Positions 1 through 7,024 of a DNA stretch of 15,821 nucleotides are shown piece by piece. The translations under genes and the position numbers were made by a program. The first letter of the stretch is position 1; every line of letters starts with the position of its first letter. Under the pieces are notes generated by a model that saw nothing but the letters and a program-made list of their open reading frames with translations, searched no databases and was not told where the DNA came from. This stretch comes from VBCK01 sp036270655 (GTDB taxonomy: Bacteria; Pseudomonadota; Gammaproteobacteria; Burkholderiales; Burkholderiaceae_F). The stretch spans positions 1 to 15,821 of the forward strand of contig DATBCD010000002.1 of the NCBI GenBank assembly GCA_036270655.1. The letters run 5' to 3'.

Positions 1-149
1 CGCTGCGCGGGCGAGGGGCGATACAGCACCAGCCGTGGTTGATCTCCCCTCTGCCGCTGCGCGGGCGAGGGGCAATACAGCACCCGCCGTGGTCGATCTC
101 CCCTCGCCCGCGCAGCGGGAGAGGGGCGGGGGAGAGGGTCGGCGCGGGC
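1..149. repeat. 54-bp tandem repeat with GC hairpin at the left edge
   Basis: Two near-identical 54-bp units lie head to tail at 1–54 and 55–108; they differ at only a few positions. Each begins CGCTGCGCGGGCGAGGGGC and ends in a CTCCCCTC tract. A third partial segment, in inverted orientation (CGCGCAGCGGGAGAGGGG), follows at about 109–126, so the unit ends pair into a hairpin. The array continues off the window edge, so its full copy number is unknown. It lies just downstream of the kinase stop codon and is related in sequence to the GCGGGAGAGGG hairpins elsewhere in the window. It may act as a transcript end for the minus-strand operon, but no T-run follows it. Confidence 0.8.
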
Positions 150-157
150 CGCCCTGC

Positions 158-1561
158 CTATGCAGCCAGCGTCTCGTCGCGCGGCACCTTCACCACGGTG
201 ACGCTGCACGGGGCCTCGGCCACGACGCGGGCCGAGACGCTTCCCAGCAGCCGGCGCAGGCCGGAGGCACCGCGCGAGCCGATCACGATGTGGTCGACGC
301 GGTTGGCGCGCGCGTACTCGATGATCGCGGCAGCCGGGTCCGGCGCTTCCAGCACGTGGTAGGTCACGCGGTGTGGCGGCAGCGCCAGCGGCCGGGCCCA
401 GTGCTGCAATTGCACCAGACGCTGGACGTGCCGATTGCGTCCGGCCTCGTCGGCGGGCGTATCGAGCCCGATACGGGGCGTCCTGAGCACCGACAGGCAC
501 GCCAGGCGCGCATACGGCTCGCTCTGCAGCACGCGCCGCACGGTGGCGCGCAGCGCATCGGCCAGCGCCTCCCACTCCTGCGACAGGTCGACGGCGGCCA
601 GCACGATCGGAGCCCGCATCAGCTGCTGAGTCACGTTGCGCCGCTCGGGCACTGCGCCCAGCGAGCGCAGCCAGCGCCCCGCTTGCTGGCCGAACGGAAT
701 CGGTCGGGTCAGATCGGAACGGGCGGTCAGCGTAACCGAGCGCGGCTGCGTCAGATCGAACGCGACCTGGGCCGCGGAGCCGTAGCGCTGCTCGGCATCG
801 ACCTCCAGGCAGTGCAGGATGATCTCCTGCAGCCACGGCGGGCAATCCGGGTTCAGCGCGCGCGGCGGCACGGGCGCCCGATACAGGCGCTTCCTGAGGC
901 CGGCCACCGAGGTGGGAGTGCCGAACGCACGCTGGCCGGTGGCCAGGTGATACAGCACCGCGCCCAGCGCGAACAGGTCGCTGCGCGGATCGTCGCGCAC
1001 ATGCATCACCTGCTCGGGCGATATGTACGGGGCGGTTCCCAGCGGCAGCCGGAATTCCTCGGCCAGCAGATCGGGCAGCTTTTCGTGCCGCGCCAGCCCA
1101 TAGTCGATCAGCACCGTCTGGCCGCTGGGGCGGAACAGGATGTTGCTCGGCTTCACGTCCAGGTGGATCACGTGCTGCTGATGCAGGTCGTGCAGCGCTT
1201 CGGCCACCGACTTGCCGATCGCGGCCACCTCGGCGGCCGGCAGCGGCGCCTGATCCAGCTTGGGCCGCAGCGTGGCCCCCTCGATGTACTCCATCACGAT
1301 GTACGGCTGCGACTCGAAACCGCCGGCGGCGATAAAGCGCGGCACGTGCGGCCCGCCGAGCAGCGGCATGATCATCTGCTCGACCTCGAAGCCGACGATC
1401 GAGGTCGGATCGTCCTCGATCGACGGCACCTTCATCACCGCGGGCAGCGTCAGGTCCGGCCGCGTGACCCGCCACAGCGAAGCCATCCCGCCGCGGTGGA
1501 GGTGTTGCTGCAATTCGAAGCTGTCGATCCGCTGGCCGGCCGCCAGCGGCGCAACGCTCAC
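158..1561 (-). CDS. Bifunctional serine/threonine protein kinase / universal stress protein
   Basis: A 467-aa cytoplasmic protein with a Hanks-type Ser/Thr kinase domain (about residues 14–290) followed by a universal-stress-protein domain (about 316–467). Visible kinase elements are a glycine-loop variant HRGGMASLW (22–30), the ATP-anchoring lysine K44 in AVMKV, an HLDVKPSN catalytic loop with D135, a DYG metal-binding motif at D153 in place of DFG, and APYISPEQ at 177–184. The C-terminal domain ends in GSRG (428–431) then LLGS, the nucleotide-binding signature of ATP-binding USPs, with one residue fewer between the glycines than the textbook spacing. No membrane segment is visible, unlike PASTA-type kinases. 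The GTG start at 1561 overlaps the TGA of the upstream phosphoesterase (GTGA), implying translational coupling. Kinase–USP fusions are known in betaproteobacteria; the substrates are unknown. The same frame stays open to 2173, but that extension lies inside the phosphoesterase gene and is not coding. Confidence 0.93.
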   Translation of the reverse strand: MSVAPLAAGQRIDSFELQQHLHRGGMASLWRVTRPDLTLPAVMKVPSIEDDPTSIVGFEVEQMIMPLLGGPHVPRFIAAGGFESQPYIVMEYIEGATLRPKLDQAPLPAAEVAAIGKSVAEALHDLHQQHVIHLDVKPSNILFRPSGQTVLIDYGLARHEKLPDLLAEEFRLPLGTAPYISPEQVMHVRDDPRSDLFALGAVLYHLATGQRAFGTPTSVAGLRKRLYRAPVPPRALNPDCPPWLQEIILHCLEVDAEQRYGSAAQVAFDLTQPRSVTLTARSDLTRPIPFGQQAGRWLRSLGAVPERRNVTQQLMRAPIVLAAVDLSQEWEALADALRATVRRVLQSEPYARLACLSVLRTPRIGLDTPADEAGRNRHVQRLVQLQHWARPLALPPHRVTYHVLEAPDPAAAIIEYARANRVDHIVIGSRGASGLRRLLGSVSARVVAEAPCSVTVVKVPRDETLAA

Positions 1562-2307
1562 TGAGCGCCCCCGGTCATCAGCAGCGTGGCCAGATGCGGC
1601 GGCAGTCCGGCCTCGAGCACCTTGCGCGCGGCCTGCTCGTGGTCGTACGGCACACGCCAGAACGTCAGCAGGCTGGTCAGCTCGTCGAACGTCGCGTAGC
1701 AGGCGGCCGGATCGCCGTCGCGTGGCTGACCGACCGAACCGGGCAGCGCCAGCCAGCGTCGCGCCGCCGACAGCGGAATCGACGAGCCGGGAATGGGCGA
1801 GAAGGTTTCGACCCGCTGCGTCAGTCCCATGTGATACAGCATCGGTTCGTGCATGTGGCCGCAGAACGTGATGCGGGCGTGCGCCACCCGCATGCTGCGG
1901 CCCGCCTCGGACGAGCCGAACACGTACTCGAAGCCGCCCGGATCCCAGCCGTTGGCGTGCACATACAGGTACGGTCCATCCTCGAAGGCCAGCGGCAGGC
2001 GCGCCAGAAAATCCAGGTGCTTCGGGCTCAGGCGCGGACGCGTCCACTCGATGCAGTGCTGCGCGCCCGTGTTCAACTGGCCCGGCAGCCGCCCGAGCGC
2101 CGCTGCGTCGTGGTTGCCCATCAGCGCAGTGGCACCGCGCTCCACGTGCTCGATCAGCGTATCGAGCACCCATTCCGGGTCGGCCCCGTATCCGACGAAG
2201 TCGCCCAGGAACACGAACTGTGCGGCCCCGCGCTCGGCCGCATGCGCCAGGCAGGCTTCGAACGCCTCGCGGTTGGCGTGGATGTCGGTCATCAGGGCGA
2301 TCGTCAT
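1558..2307 (-). CDS. Metallophosphoesterase, calcineurin-like (possible phosphoprotein phosphatase)
   Basis: A 249-aa soluble protein with the full metallophosphoesterase signature: DIH at 8–10, GDFVGYGADP at 35–44, GNHD at 64–67, VHAN at 117 and GHMH at 150–153. LPGSVGQPRDGD near 189–199 is typical of the short ApaH/PP2A-related group. These residues build a two-metal site that hydrolyses phosphomonoesters or diesters. The substrate cannot be read from sequence; phosphoprotein, dinucleotide or cyclic phosphodiester are all possible. The start is the ATG at 2307; only a weak GGAAA sits before it. Its stop overlaps the kinase start, so the two proteins are probably made together. That suggests, but does not prove, a kinase/phosphatase pair with opposing activities. 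Confidence 0.93.
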   Translation of the reverse strand: MTIALMTDIHANREAFEACLAHAAERGAAQFVFLGDFVGYGADPEWVLDTLIEHVERGATALMGNHDAAALGRLPGQLNTGAQHCIEWTRPRLSPKHLDFLARLPLAFEDGPYLYVHANGWDPGGFEYVFGSSEAGRSMRVAHARITFCGHMHEPMLYHMGLTQRVETFSPIPGSSIPLSAARRWLALPGSVGQPRDGDPAACYATFDELTSLLTFWRVPYDHEQAARKVLEAGLPPHLATLLMTGGAQ

Positions 2308-2379
2308 TTTCCGGGGCCGGATAATCGCTTAGCGGGGGAACTTCAAGCAGCGTACCTCACCTGTCCGAGGCTGTGAAAT
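2308..2379. promoter_or_regulatory. Divergent intergenic region, phosphoesterase–kinase operon / serine hydrolase
   Basis: These 72 bp separate two divergent genes and must hold both promoters, or at least both leaders. A GGATAAT at about 2319–2325 could be a plus-strand -10 element, but no convincing -35 accompanies it. CCGAGG about 10 nt before the ATG at 2380 is the likely ribosome-binding site of the serine hydrolase. The assignment rests on position and is weak. Confidence 0.35.
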
Positions 2380-3828
2380 ATGCGATCGATCAAGATTGCG
2401 CTGATTGCCGCACTGGCATTAGCACTGGCATTAGTCGTGATGGTGGCTCTTTACATCGCGGTGCGCGGCAAGGATCTGATCCGGGTCGCCACCGGCTCGA
2501 TCAGCCATTCGCTATGCGCCGCTGCGTTCATCTCCGGTCTGGATCCGGACCACGTATACGCGGAAGAGCAGCGCCCGGAAGGTGGAATGTGGCTGGTCGC
2601 TTGGGCAGTGCGCTACCAGGTGGACCGCGCATTGCGCGAGGTGCGCACGACGGTGGCAGGCGCATTTGCCGCGCGGGCGGTCTACCGGGAAGGCATGGGG
2701 TGCATGCTGGTTCATGGCGACGAGGCAGTTGCGCCCTCCTTCGCGCTCCGCGCTACGGAGGGCAAGCCCGGCCTCGCTGACGTGTCGGCGGCGGGCAGGC
2801 CCAGCTTCGCTGAGGCGTCGGAGACGGGCTCGCCCTCCGTAGCCCCGCAACGCGGGGCGGAGGCGGGATTGCGCAGGGCACTCGACCTGGCCTTCTCCGA
2901 GCCCGATCCGGCGCACCCGCGCAGGACCAAGGCGATCGTCGTATTGCACGAGGGCAAGCTCGTGGCGGAGCGCTACGCATCGGGCTACGGGCCGGACACC
3001 CCGATCTGGGGCCACTCGCTGTCCAAGTCGGTGACCAATGCGCTCATCGGTGTGCTGGTGCGCAAGGGCGTGTTGCGCACCGATCAGCCAGCGCCGGTGC
3101 CATCCTGGCAGACGGCCGGTGACGGGCGTCGCGCGATCACGATCGACCAGTTGCTGCGCATGACGAGCGGCCTGCCGTTCGACGAAACGGGCGGCCCCGT
3201 CAATCCGATGACGCGCATGTTGTTCCTGGAGCGCGACATGGCGGCTTACGCGGAGCGCGTGCCGCTCGCTTCCACACCCGGGCTGCGATGGGGCTACAGC
3301 AATCTGAGCTACCTGGTTCTATCGCATCTGGTGCGCGATGCCGCCGGCGGCGGGGCGGCCGCCGAGCGCTTCGTGCGTCGCGAGCTGTTCGAGCCGCTGC
3401 ACATGCGAAGCGCGCTGATCGAATGCGACGCCATCGGCACCCCGATCGGCTCGGGCTCCGTCTTCGCCTCCGCGCGCGATTGGGCGCGGTTCGGCCAGCT
3501 CTATCTGGACGATGGCATCGTTGACGGCCAGCGCATCCTGCCGGAGGGTTGGGTGCGCTACAGCGCTTCGCAGACCCTCGACACCGGGTACGGCGCCGGC
3601 TTCTGGACCAACCTGGTCAACGAGGGCGCGGTTCCGAACTGGGATGCACCGTGGGGCATGCCGCAGGTGCCCAAGGACATGTTCTACGCGCGCGGCTATC
3701 TTGGCCAGTTCATCGTGATCGTACCGTCGGAGCGGTTGGTCGTCGTGCGCCTGGGACTGACCCACAACGCCCCCACCGGCGTAGGCAGCGCGGTGGCCGA
3801 TATCATCGCGGCGCTGCACGGCAAGTAG
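2380..3828 (+). CDS. Serine hydrolase, beta-lactamase/class C-like fold, membrane-anchored
   Basis: A 482-aa protein starting with a hydrophobic segment (about residues 5–28, after MRSIK) that looks like an uncleaved signal anchor, placing the enzyme in the periplasm. The beta-lactamase-related domain covers about 155–480. It has the SxxK nucleophile motif S213-L-S-K216, the YxN motif Y306-S-N308, and RGYLGQ at 438–443 where the third active-site strand is expected. This is the COG1680 group of esterases, peptidases and 6-aminohexanoate-dimer hydrolases; the substrate is unknown and antibiotic resistance should not be inferred. Residues 119–155 are an Ala/Gly/Ser/Pro-rich linker encoded by an in-frame repeat element, with three 11-residue units beginning at F121, L132 and F143. 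The gene stands alone, divergent from the phosphoesterase and convergent with metY. Confidence 0.9.
   Translation: MRSIKIALIAALALALALVVMVALYIAVRGKDLIRVATGSISHSLCAAAFISGLDPDHVYAEEQRPEGGMWLVAWAVRYQVDRALREVRTTVAGAFAARAVYREGMGCMLVHGDEAVAPSFALRATEGKPGLADVSAAGRPSFAEASETGSPSVAPQRGAEAGLRRALDLAFSEPDPAHPRRTKAIVVLHEGKLVAERYASGYGPDTPIWGHSLSKSVTNALIGVLVRKGVLRTDQPAPVPSWQTAGDGRRAITIDQLLRMTSGLPFDETGGPVNPMTRMLFLERDMAAYAERVPLASTPGLRWGYSNLSYLVLSHLVRDAAGGGAAAERFVRRELFEPLHMRSALIECDAIGTPIGSGSVFASARDWARFGQLYLDDGIVDGQRILPEGWVRYSASQTLDTGYGAGFWTNLVNEGAVPNWDAPWGMPQVPKDMFYARGYLGQFIVIVPSERLVVVRLGLTHNAPTGVGSAVADIIAALHGK
2733..2863. repeat. In-frame palindromic repeat element inside the serine hydrolase gene
   Basis: Three imperfect 33-bp units run at 2740–2772, 2773–2805 and 2806–2838, each 11 codons, so the reading frame is kept. 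Overlying them is a large inverted repeat: 2752–2770 pairs with 2825–2843 with one mismatch in 19, and homology continues outward to 2734 and 2863. The left end, 2733–2763, matches 13045–13075 (upstream of darP) at 29 of 31 positions, so this is a dispersed element and not a gene-specific repeat. It encodes a low-complexity linker between the N-terminal region and the catalytic domain. Confidence 0.85.
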
Positions 3829-3830
3829 TT

Positions 3831-3854
3831 CCCTGTCCCGCCTGCGGGAGAGGG
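3831..3854. terminator. Hairpin repeat between convergent genes
   Basis: Arms CCCTGTCCCGC and GCGGGAGAGGG, 11 nt each with one mismatch, are separated by a 2-nt loop. It lies in the 40-bp gap between the convergent serine hydrolase and metY stops, so it could end transcripts from both sides. There is no T-run, so intrinsic termination is uncertain. It belongs to the dispersed hairpin family of this window. Confidence 0.55.
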
Positions 3855-3868
3855 TAGGCAGAGGGAGT

Positions 3869-5173
3869 TCACAGCTGAGCCGACGCGACGAGCGCCTGCT
3901 CCAGATCCCACACGATGTCTTCGATCGACTCCAGCCCGACCGAAATCCGGATCATGTCGGGCGTGACGCCGGCGCGCCGCTGGTCGTCTTCCGACAGCTG
4001 CCGGTGGGTGGTCGAAGCCGGGTGGATCACCAGCGACTTGGCGTCGCCGATATTGGCCAGGTGCGACAGCAGCGTGAGGTGCTCGATGAAGCGCTCGCCG
4101 GCGGGCGCGCCTCCACGGATGCCGAAGGTCAGCACGCCCGAGGCGCCCGGCTCGCCGTCGATCGGCCGGAACGTGCGGCGCGCCAGCTCGTAATACGGAC
4201 TGGTCGGCAGGCCGGGCCAGCTGACCCACGCCACGCGCGGATGCCGCTCGAGAAACTGCGCCACTTTGCGCGCATTTTCGCAATGGCGCTGCATCCGCAA
4301 GGCCAGCGTCTCGATGCCCTGCAGCAGCAGAAACGCCGACAGCGGCGCCAGCGCGGCCCCGTGCACCCGCAGCACTTCCATGCGCGCCTTCATCGTGTAG
4401 GCGAAATCGCCGAATGTCTCCCAGAACGTCACGCCGTGGTAGCCGCGCGACGGGGCCACCATATCGGGAAAATTTCCGTTGGCGTAGTCGAAGCGGCCGC
4501 TTTCGATGATCGCTCCGCCCAAGGTGGTGCCGTGGCCTCCGAGGTACTTGGTCAGCGAATGCACCACGATGTCGGCGCCCAGCTCGATCGGCCGGCACAG
4601 GAACGGCGAGGCCATCGTGTTGTCGACCATCAGCGGCACCCCGTGCGCGTGCGCCACCGCGGCCACGCCGGCGATATCCAGCACGTTGATCTTCGGATTG
4701 CCCAGCGTCTCCGCGTACAGCAGGCGGGTGCGCGGCCGCAGCGCGCGGCGGAAGTTGTCGACGTCGTCCGGATCGACGAACGTGGTCTCGATGCCCATCT
4801 TGCGCAGCGTCACGTCCAGCTGGGCGTAGGTGCCGCCATACAGCAGGCTGCTGGCGACGATGTGGTCGCCCGCGCCCAGCAGCGTCAGCATCGCGGTGAG
4901 CTGCGCGGCCATCCCGCTGGCCGTGGCAAGACAGGCGCGACCGCCTTCCAGCGCGGCGACCCGCTCCTCCAGCACCGCCACGGTCGGGTTGCTGATGCGC
5001 GAGTACACGTTGCCGAACGTTTCCAGATTGAACAGGCTGGCGGCGTGGGCGGGCGAATCGAACACATACGAGGTGGTCTGGTAGATCGGCACCGCGCGGC
5101 TGCCGGTGACCGGATCGGGCAGTTGCCCGGCGTGCAGGCACAGCGTTTCGATGCCGTAGGTGTGGTCAGCCAT
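3869..5173 (-). CDS. metY: O-acetylhomoserine aminocarboxypropyltransferase (O-acetylhomoserine sulfhydrylase)
   Basis: A 434-aa PLP enzyme of the Cys/Met metabolism family, the usual length for MetY. It condenses O-acetylhomoserine with sulfide to give homocysteine and acetate, the direct sulfhydrylation route to methionine, in the cytosol. Visible features are the N-terminal YQTTSYVFDS (31–40), FGNVYSRISNPT (53–64), ATASGMAA for PLP phosphate contact (83–90), D184 in the VDNT motif and the Schiff-base lysine K209 in HSLTKYLGGHG. The start is the ATG at 5173 (MADHTYG); the frame is open nine codons further to a GTG at 5200, but family members begin close to the MADH position. The gene appears monocistronic. 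Cystathionine gamma-synthase is related, but the long loop after K209 and GFxP-less C-terminus fit the MetY subgroup better. Confidence 0.93.
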   Translation of the reverse strand: MADHTYGIETLCLHAGQLPDPVTGSRAVPIYQTTSYVFDSPAHAASLFNLETFGNVYSRISNPTVAVLEERVAALEGGRACLATASGMAAQLTAMLTLLGAGDHIVASSLLYGGTYAQLDVTLRKMGIETTFVDPDDVDNFRRALRPRTRLLYAETLGNPKINVLDIAGVAAVAHAHGVPLMVDNTMASPFLCRPIELGADIVVHSLTKYLGGHGTTLGGAIIESGRFDYANGNFPDMVAPSRGYHGVTFWETFGDFAYTMKARMEVLRVHGAALAPLSAFLLLQGIETLALRMQRHCENARKVAQFLERHPRVAWVSWPGLPTSPYYELARRTFRPIDGEPGASGVLTFGIRGGAPAGERFIEHLTLLSHLANIGDAKSLVIHPASTTHRQLSEDDQRRAGVTPDMIRISVGLESIEDIVWDLEQALVASAQL

Positions 5174-5320
5174 GGCGAAACAGCCTGTTAGATCTCGCAC
5201 TCACATTGGCTGGGGGGAGCAACGAGGGGGCCAGCCCAGCCCCCTCGTTCTCCATCCTCCAGGTTTTCTGTTGCAGGCTGCGGCGTGGTCGAAGCAAAGG
5301 TGTGAGCATTCTGGAGATGC
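5174..5320 (-). promoter_or_regulatory. metY leader / intergenic region with strong hairpin
   Basis: This 147-bp gap lies between the CoA-binding gene and metY, both on the minus strand. It holds a perfect 10-bp GC-rich hairpin at 5221–5249 (described separately). No match to the SAM-I, SAM-II or SAH riboswitch cores is recognisable by eye. AGG at about 11 nt before the metY ATG is the only, weak, ribosome-binding site candidate. An ATG preceded directly by GGAGG (near 5254) opens a short frame of about 29 codons running to 5166, but the spacing is zero, so it is not called as a gene. Confidence 0.4.
5221..5249 (-). terminator. Perfect 10-bp stem-loop upstream of metY
   Basis: Arms AACGAGGGGG (5221–5230) and CCCCCTCGTT (5240–5249) enclose a 9-nt loop. 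Read on the minus strand it follows the CoA-binding gene by about 70 nt and precedes the metY ATG by about 48 nt. It could be a terminator for the gluQ operon or an attenuator of metY. No U-tract follows on either strand, so an intrinsic terminator is not certain. Confidence 0.5.
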
Positions 5321-5809
5321 CTAATAAGGCAGCTGCTTTGGGCGCCGTGCCGAGACGATGCCGGTGTTGACGCCGGCCCAGCCGAGCCCGCCGAACAGGC
5401 GCGCGTGCTCGATCTTCACGCAGCGGTCCATCACGACCTGCAGGCCCGCCGAGCGGGCCAGCGCGGCCGCGGCCTCGTTGATCACGCCCAGCTGCATCCA
5501 CAGGCAGCGGGCGCCGATCGCGATCGCGGCGTGCGCGATCGGCTCGATGTCGGAGGAGCGGCGGAAGCAGTCGACCAGGTCGATCGGTCCCTGCGCCTGA
5601 ATTGCCGACGCCAGATCCGGATAACACGGGCGGCCCAATACCTCGCGGTACTTGGGATTGACCGGGATCACGGTGTAGCCGTGCTCGATCAGGTACTTTG
5701 CGACGAAGTGGCTGGGCCGGTTCCACTCGCTGGAAACGCCCACCACGGCGATGCGGCGGCATTGCTGGAGCAGGCGCCGCAACGTGGGCACATCGGTGCT
5801 GTCGCTCAT
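5321..5809 (-). CDS. CoA-binding Rossmann-fold protein (YccU-like)
   Basis: A 162-aa cytoplasmic protein of the CoA_binding_2 family. It shows the Rossmann loop VVGVSS (22–27), RPSHFVAKYL (31–40) and GYTVIPVNP (44–52), then CLWMQLGV (102–109) and a VMDRCVKIEH segment (126–135), all conserved in this family. Members bind CoA in structures, but their cellular function is not established. The ATG at 5809 overlaps the gluQ stop as ATGA, so it is translated from the gluQ transcript. A frame open as far as 5983 is gluQ antisense-frame shadow and was not used for the start. Confidence 0.9.
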   Translation of the reverse strand: MSDSTDVPTLRRLLQQCRRIAVVGVSSEWNRPSHFVAKYLIEHGYTVIPVNPKYREVLGRPCYPDLASAIQAQGPIDLVDCFRRSSDIEPIAHAAIAIGARCLWMQLGVINEAAAALARSAGLQVVMDRCVKIEHARLFGGLGWAGVNTGIVSARRPKQLPY

Positions 5810-6753
5810 CCGGGTCGAGTCGAGTCGGCGCCGGGTTGCGAAAATCGCGCTGTGCCGGCGGCATCGATTGTATCGGCACGGTCCGGTGCGCGGCACCAGC
5901 GCGCCGCCCAGGCTTGCACGGCATGCGACAGGAACTCGGACACGGTGGCCGCGCCCGTTGCGGCAAATCCCAGATGCATCCACGCCTGCTCCAACTGGCC
6001 AACCCGGTCGGACAGATTCAGCGGCGCGGCGCCGGTCTGCTTGGAGAGCTTTTCTCCGGTCGCGTTCAGCACGACCGGCACGTGCAGATAGCGCGGCGTC
6101 GGAAGCTGCAGCAGCCGCTGCAGGTGGATCTGGCGCGGCGTGTTGTCCAGCAGGTCGGCGCCGCGAACCACGTGCGAGATCTGCTGCGCGCCGTCATCGA
6201 CAACCACCGCCAGCTGATAGGCCCACAGGCCGTCGGCGCGACGCAAGACGAAATCGCCCACTTCGCGCTCGAGCCGCTGCGAAAACGGCCCGCAAGCGCG
6301 ATCGACGAAAGCCACCGGCTCGGCCGGCACCCGCACGCGCAGGCTGGCCGGACCGCCGGCCTCGGTGCCGTCGCGACAGGTGCCGGCGTACACATTGGGC
6401 GGCAGCCCCAGGCGCGCGGCTTGCTGCTCGACGGCGGCGCGCGAACAGGTGCACCGATAGACCTGCCCCGACGCCTGCAGCGCGGCCAGCGCCCGGCTGT
6501 AGCGGGCCGAGTTGGCGCTCTGAAAGACCGGCAGCTGATCCGGCGCCAGCCCCAGCGCTGCCAGGCAAGCCAGTTGGGCGCGCGCTGCCTCGGGTTCTTC
6601 GCGCGCAGGATCGATGTCTTCGATTCGAACCAGCCAACGGCCGCGATGTGCGCGCGCATCCAGCCAGCTGGCGAGCGCCGCGACCAGGGAACCCAGGTGC
6701 AGCGGCCCCGTGGGGGAGGGCGCGAACCGGCCGCAGTAGCGGACTGGCGTCAT
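5806..6753 (-). CDS. gluQ: Glutamyl-queuosine tRNA(Asp) synthetase
   Basis: A 315-aa paralogue of the glutamyl-tRNA synthetase catalytic core that lacks the anticodon-binding domain (E. coli GluQ is about 308 aa). It activates glutamate and attaches it to queuosine at position 34 of tRNA-Asp. The HIGH-type motif is APSPTGPLHLGS (11–22). The KMSKS loop reads EKLSKQ, as in other GluQ proteins. A zinc knuckle is seen as C101-x-C103 … Y122 … C126. The start is the ATG at 6753, preceded by TAGGTGAT; an upstream in-frame codon at 6774 is TTG with no ribosome-binding site. The last 40 residues are poorly conserved. It forms a two-gene unit with the CoA-binding protein and is divergent from the diguanylate cyclase. 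Confidence 0.93.
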   Translation of the reverse strand: MTPVRYCGRFAPSPTGPLHLGSLVAALASWLDARAHRGRWLVRIEDIDPAREEPEAARAQLACLAALGLAPDQLPVFQSANSARYSRALAALQASGQVYRCTCSRAAVEQQAARLGLPPNVYAGTCRDGTEAGGPASLRVRVPAEPVAFVDRACGPFSQRLEREVGDFVLRRADGLWAYQLAVVVDDGAQQISHVVRGADLLDNTPRQIHLQRLLQLPTPRYLHVPVVLNATGEKLSKQTGAAPLNLSDRVGQLEQAWMHLGFAATGAATVSEFLSHAVQAWAARWCRAPDRADTIDAAGTARFSQPGADSTRPG

Positions 6754-7024
6754 ATCACCTACTTTTTCATTCAACTTTTACCACTAACCCGTGCTGCTAA
6801 TCCGAAAGGACTGGTACCTTTGCAGTGGGGGCAAGGTCACAGATTTCGAATAAAACGCCGATGCCCGGGAGCGAGGATCGGGCATGGGTAAACTTACCCA
6901 TGTCAATACCCCGGTATGTCCAAAGCTACCATATGTATGGTACGTTGTTCGATCGGAAAGCCGATTGGTGACAGTCCGACCCCGAATACGGCCCAGGACC
7001 CGCTTTTCGCTTCGACCCTTCGCA
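6754..7024. promoter_or_regulatory. Divergent gluQ / diguanylate cyclase region with a chain of dyads
   Basis: A 271-bp gap, clearly less G/C-biased than the genes around it. Successive inverted repeats are 6861–6867/6879–6885, 6883–6890/6895–6902 (8-bp arms, 4-nt loop), 6906–6910/6913–6917, 6927–6933/6936–6942 (7-bp arms, 2-nt centre) and 6952–6956/6961–6965. They could be operators or a structured leader of the cyclase mRNA. An in-frame ATG at 6884 with GAGG seven bases upstream sits inside the first two dyads. If used, it would add 47 residues, but only 22 of those 47 codons end in G or C, unlike the real gene. No consensus promoter is obvious. Confidence 0.55.

Noticed and set aside
1..126. 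A CRISPR array
   Set aside because: The 54-bp units repeat end to end including the middle part, so there are no unique spacers, and no cas gene is present.
35..1564. A 509-aa plus-strand frame opposite the kinase
   Set aside because: Antisense to a gene with clear kinase and USP motifs; His/Arg/Gln-rich shadow with no recognisable domain.
158..2173. A single 671-aa minus-strand frame covering kinase and upstream region
   Set aside because: Its first 204 codons lie out of frame within the phosphoesterase gene, which has all catalytic motifs; the extension is Arg/Ala/Gly-rich shadow. The kinase begins at the GTG at 1561.
2380..3828. Beta-lactamase resistance gene
   Set aside because: SxxK and YxN are shared with many esterases and peptidases; the membrane anchor and third-motif sequence fit the broad COG1680 hydrolases, and nothing specifies an antibiotic substrate.
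5166..5256. A 29-codon leader peptide before metY
   Set aside because: GGAGG directly abuts its ATG with no spacing, composition is shaped by the hairpin, and there is no run of Met or Cys codons that would suggest attenuation.
6951..6990. A possible cobalamin riboswitch fragment (GGAAA … GGTGACAGTCC)
   Set aside because: Only a loose match to the GGTG-x-AA-x-TCC core; the CCCGCAACTG and later conserved parts are missing and the downstream gene is not B12-related.
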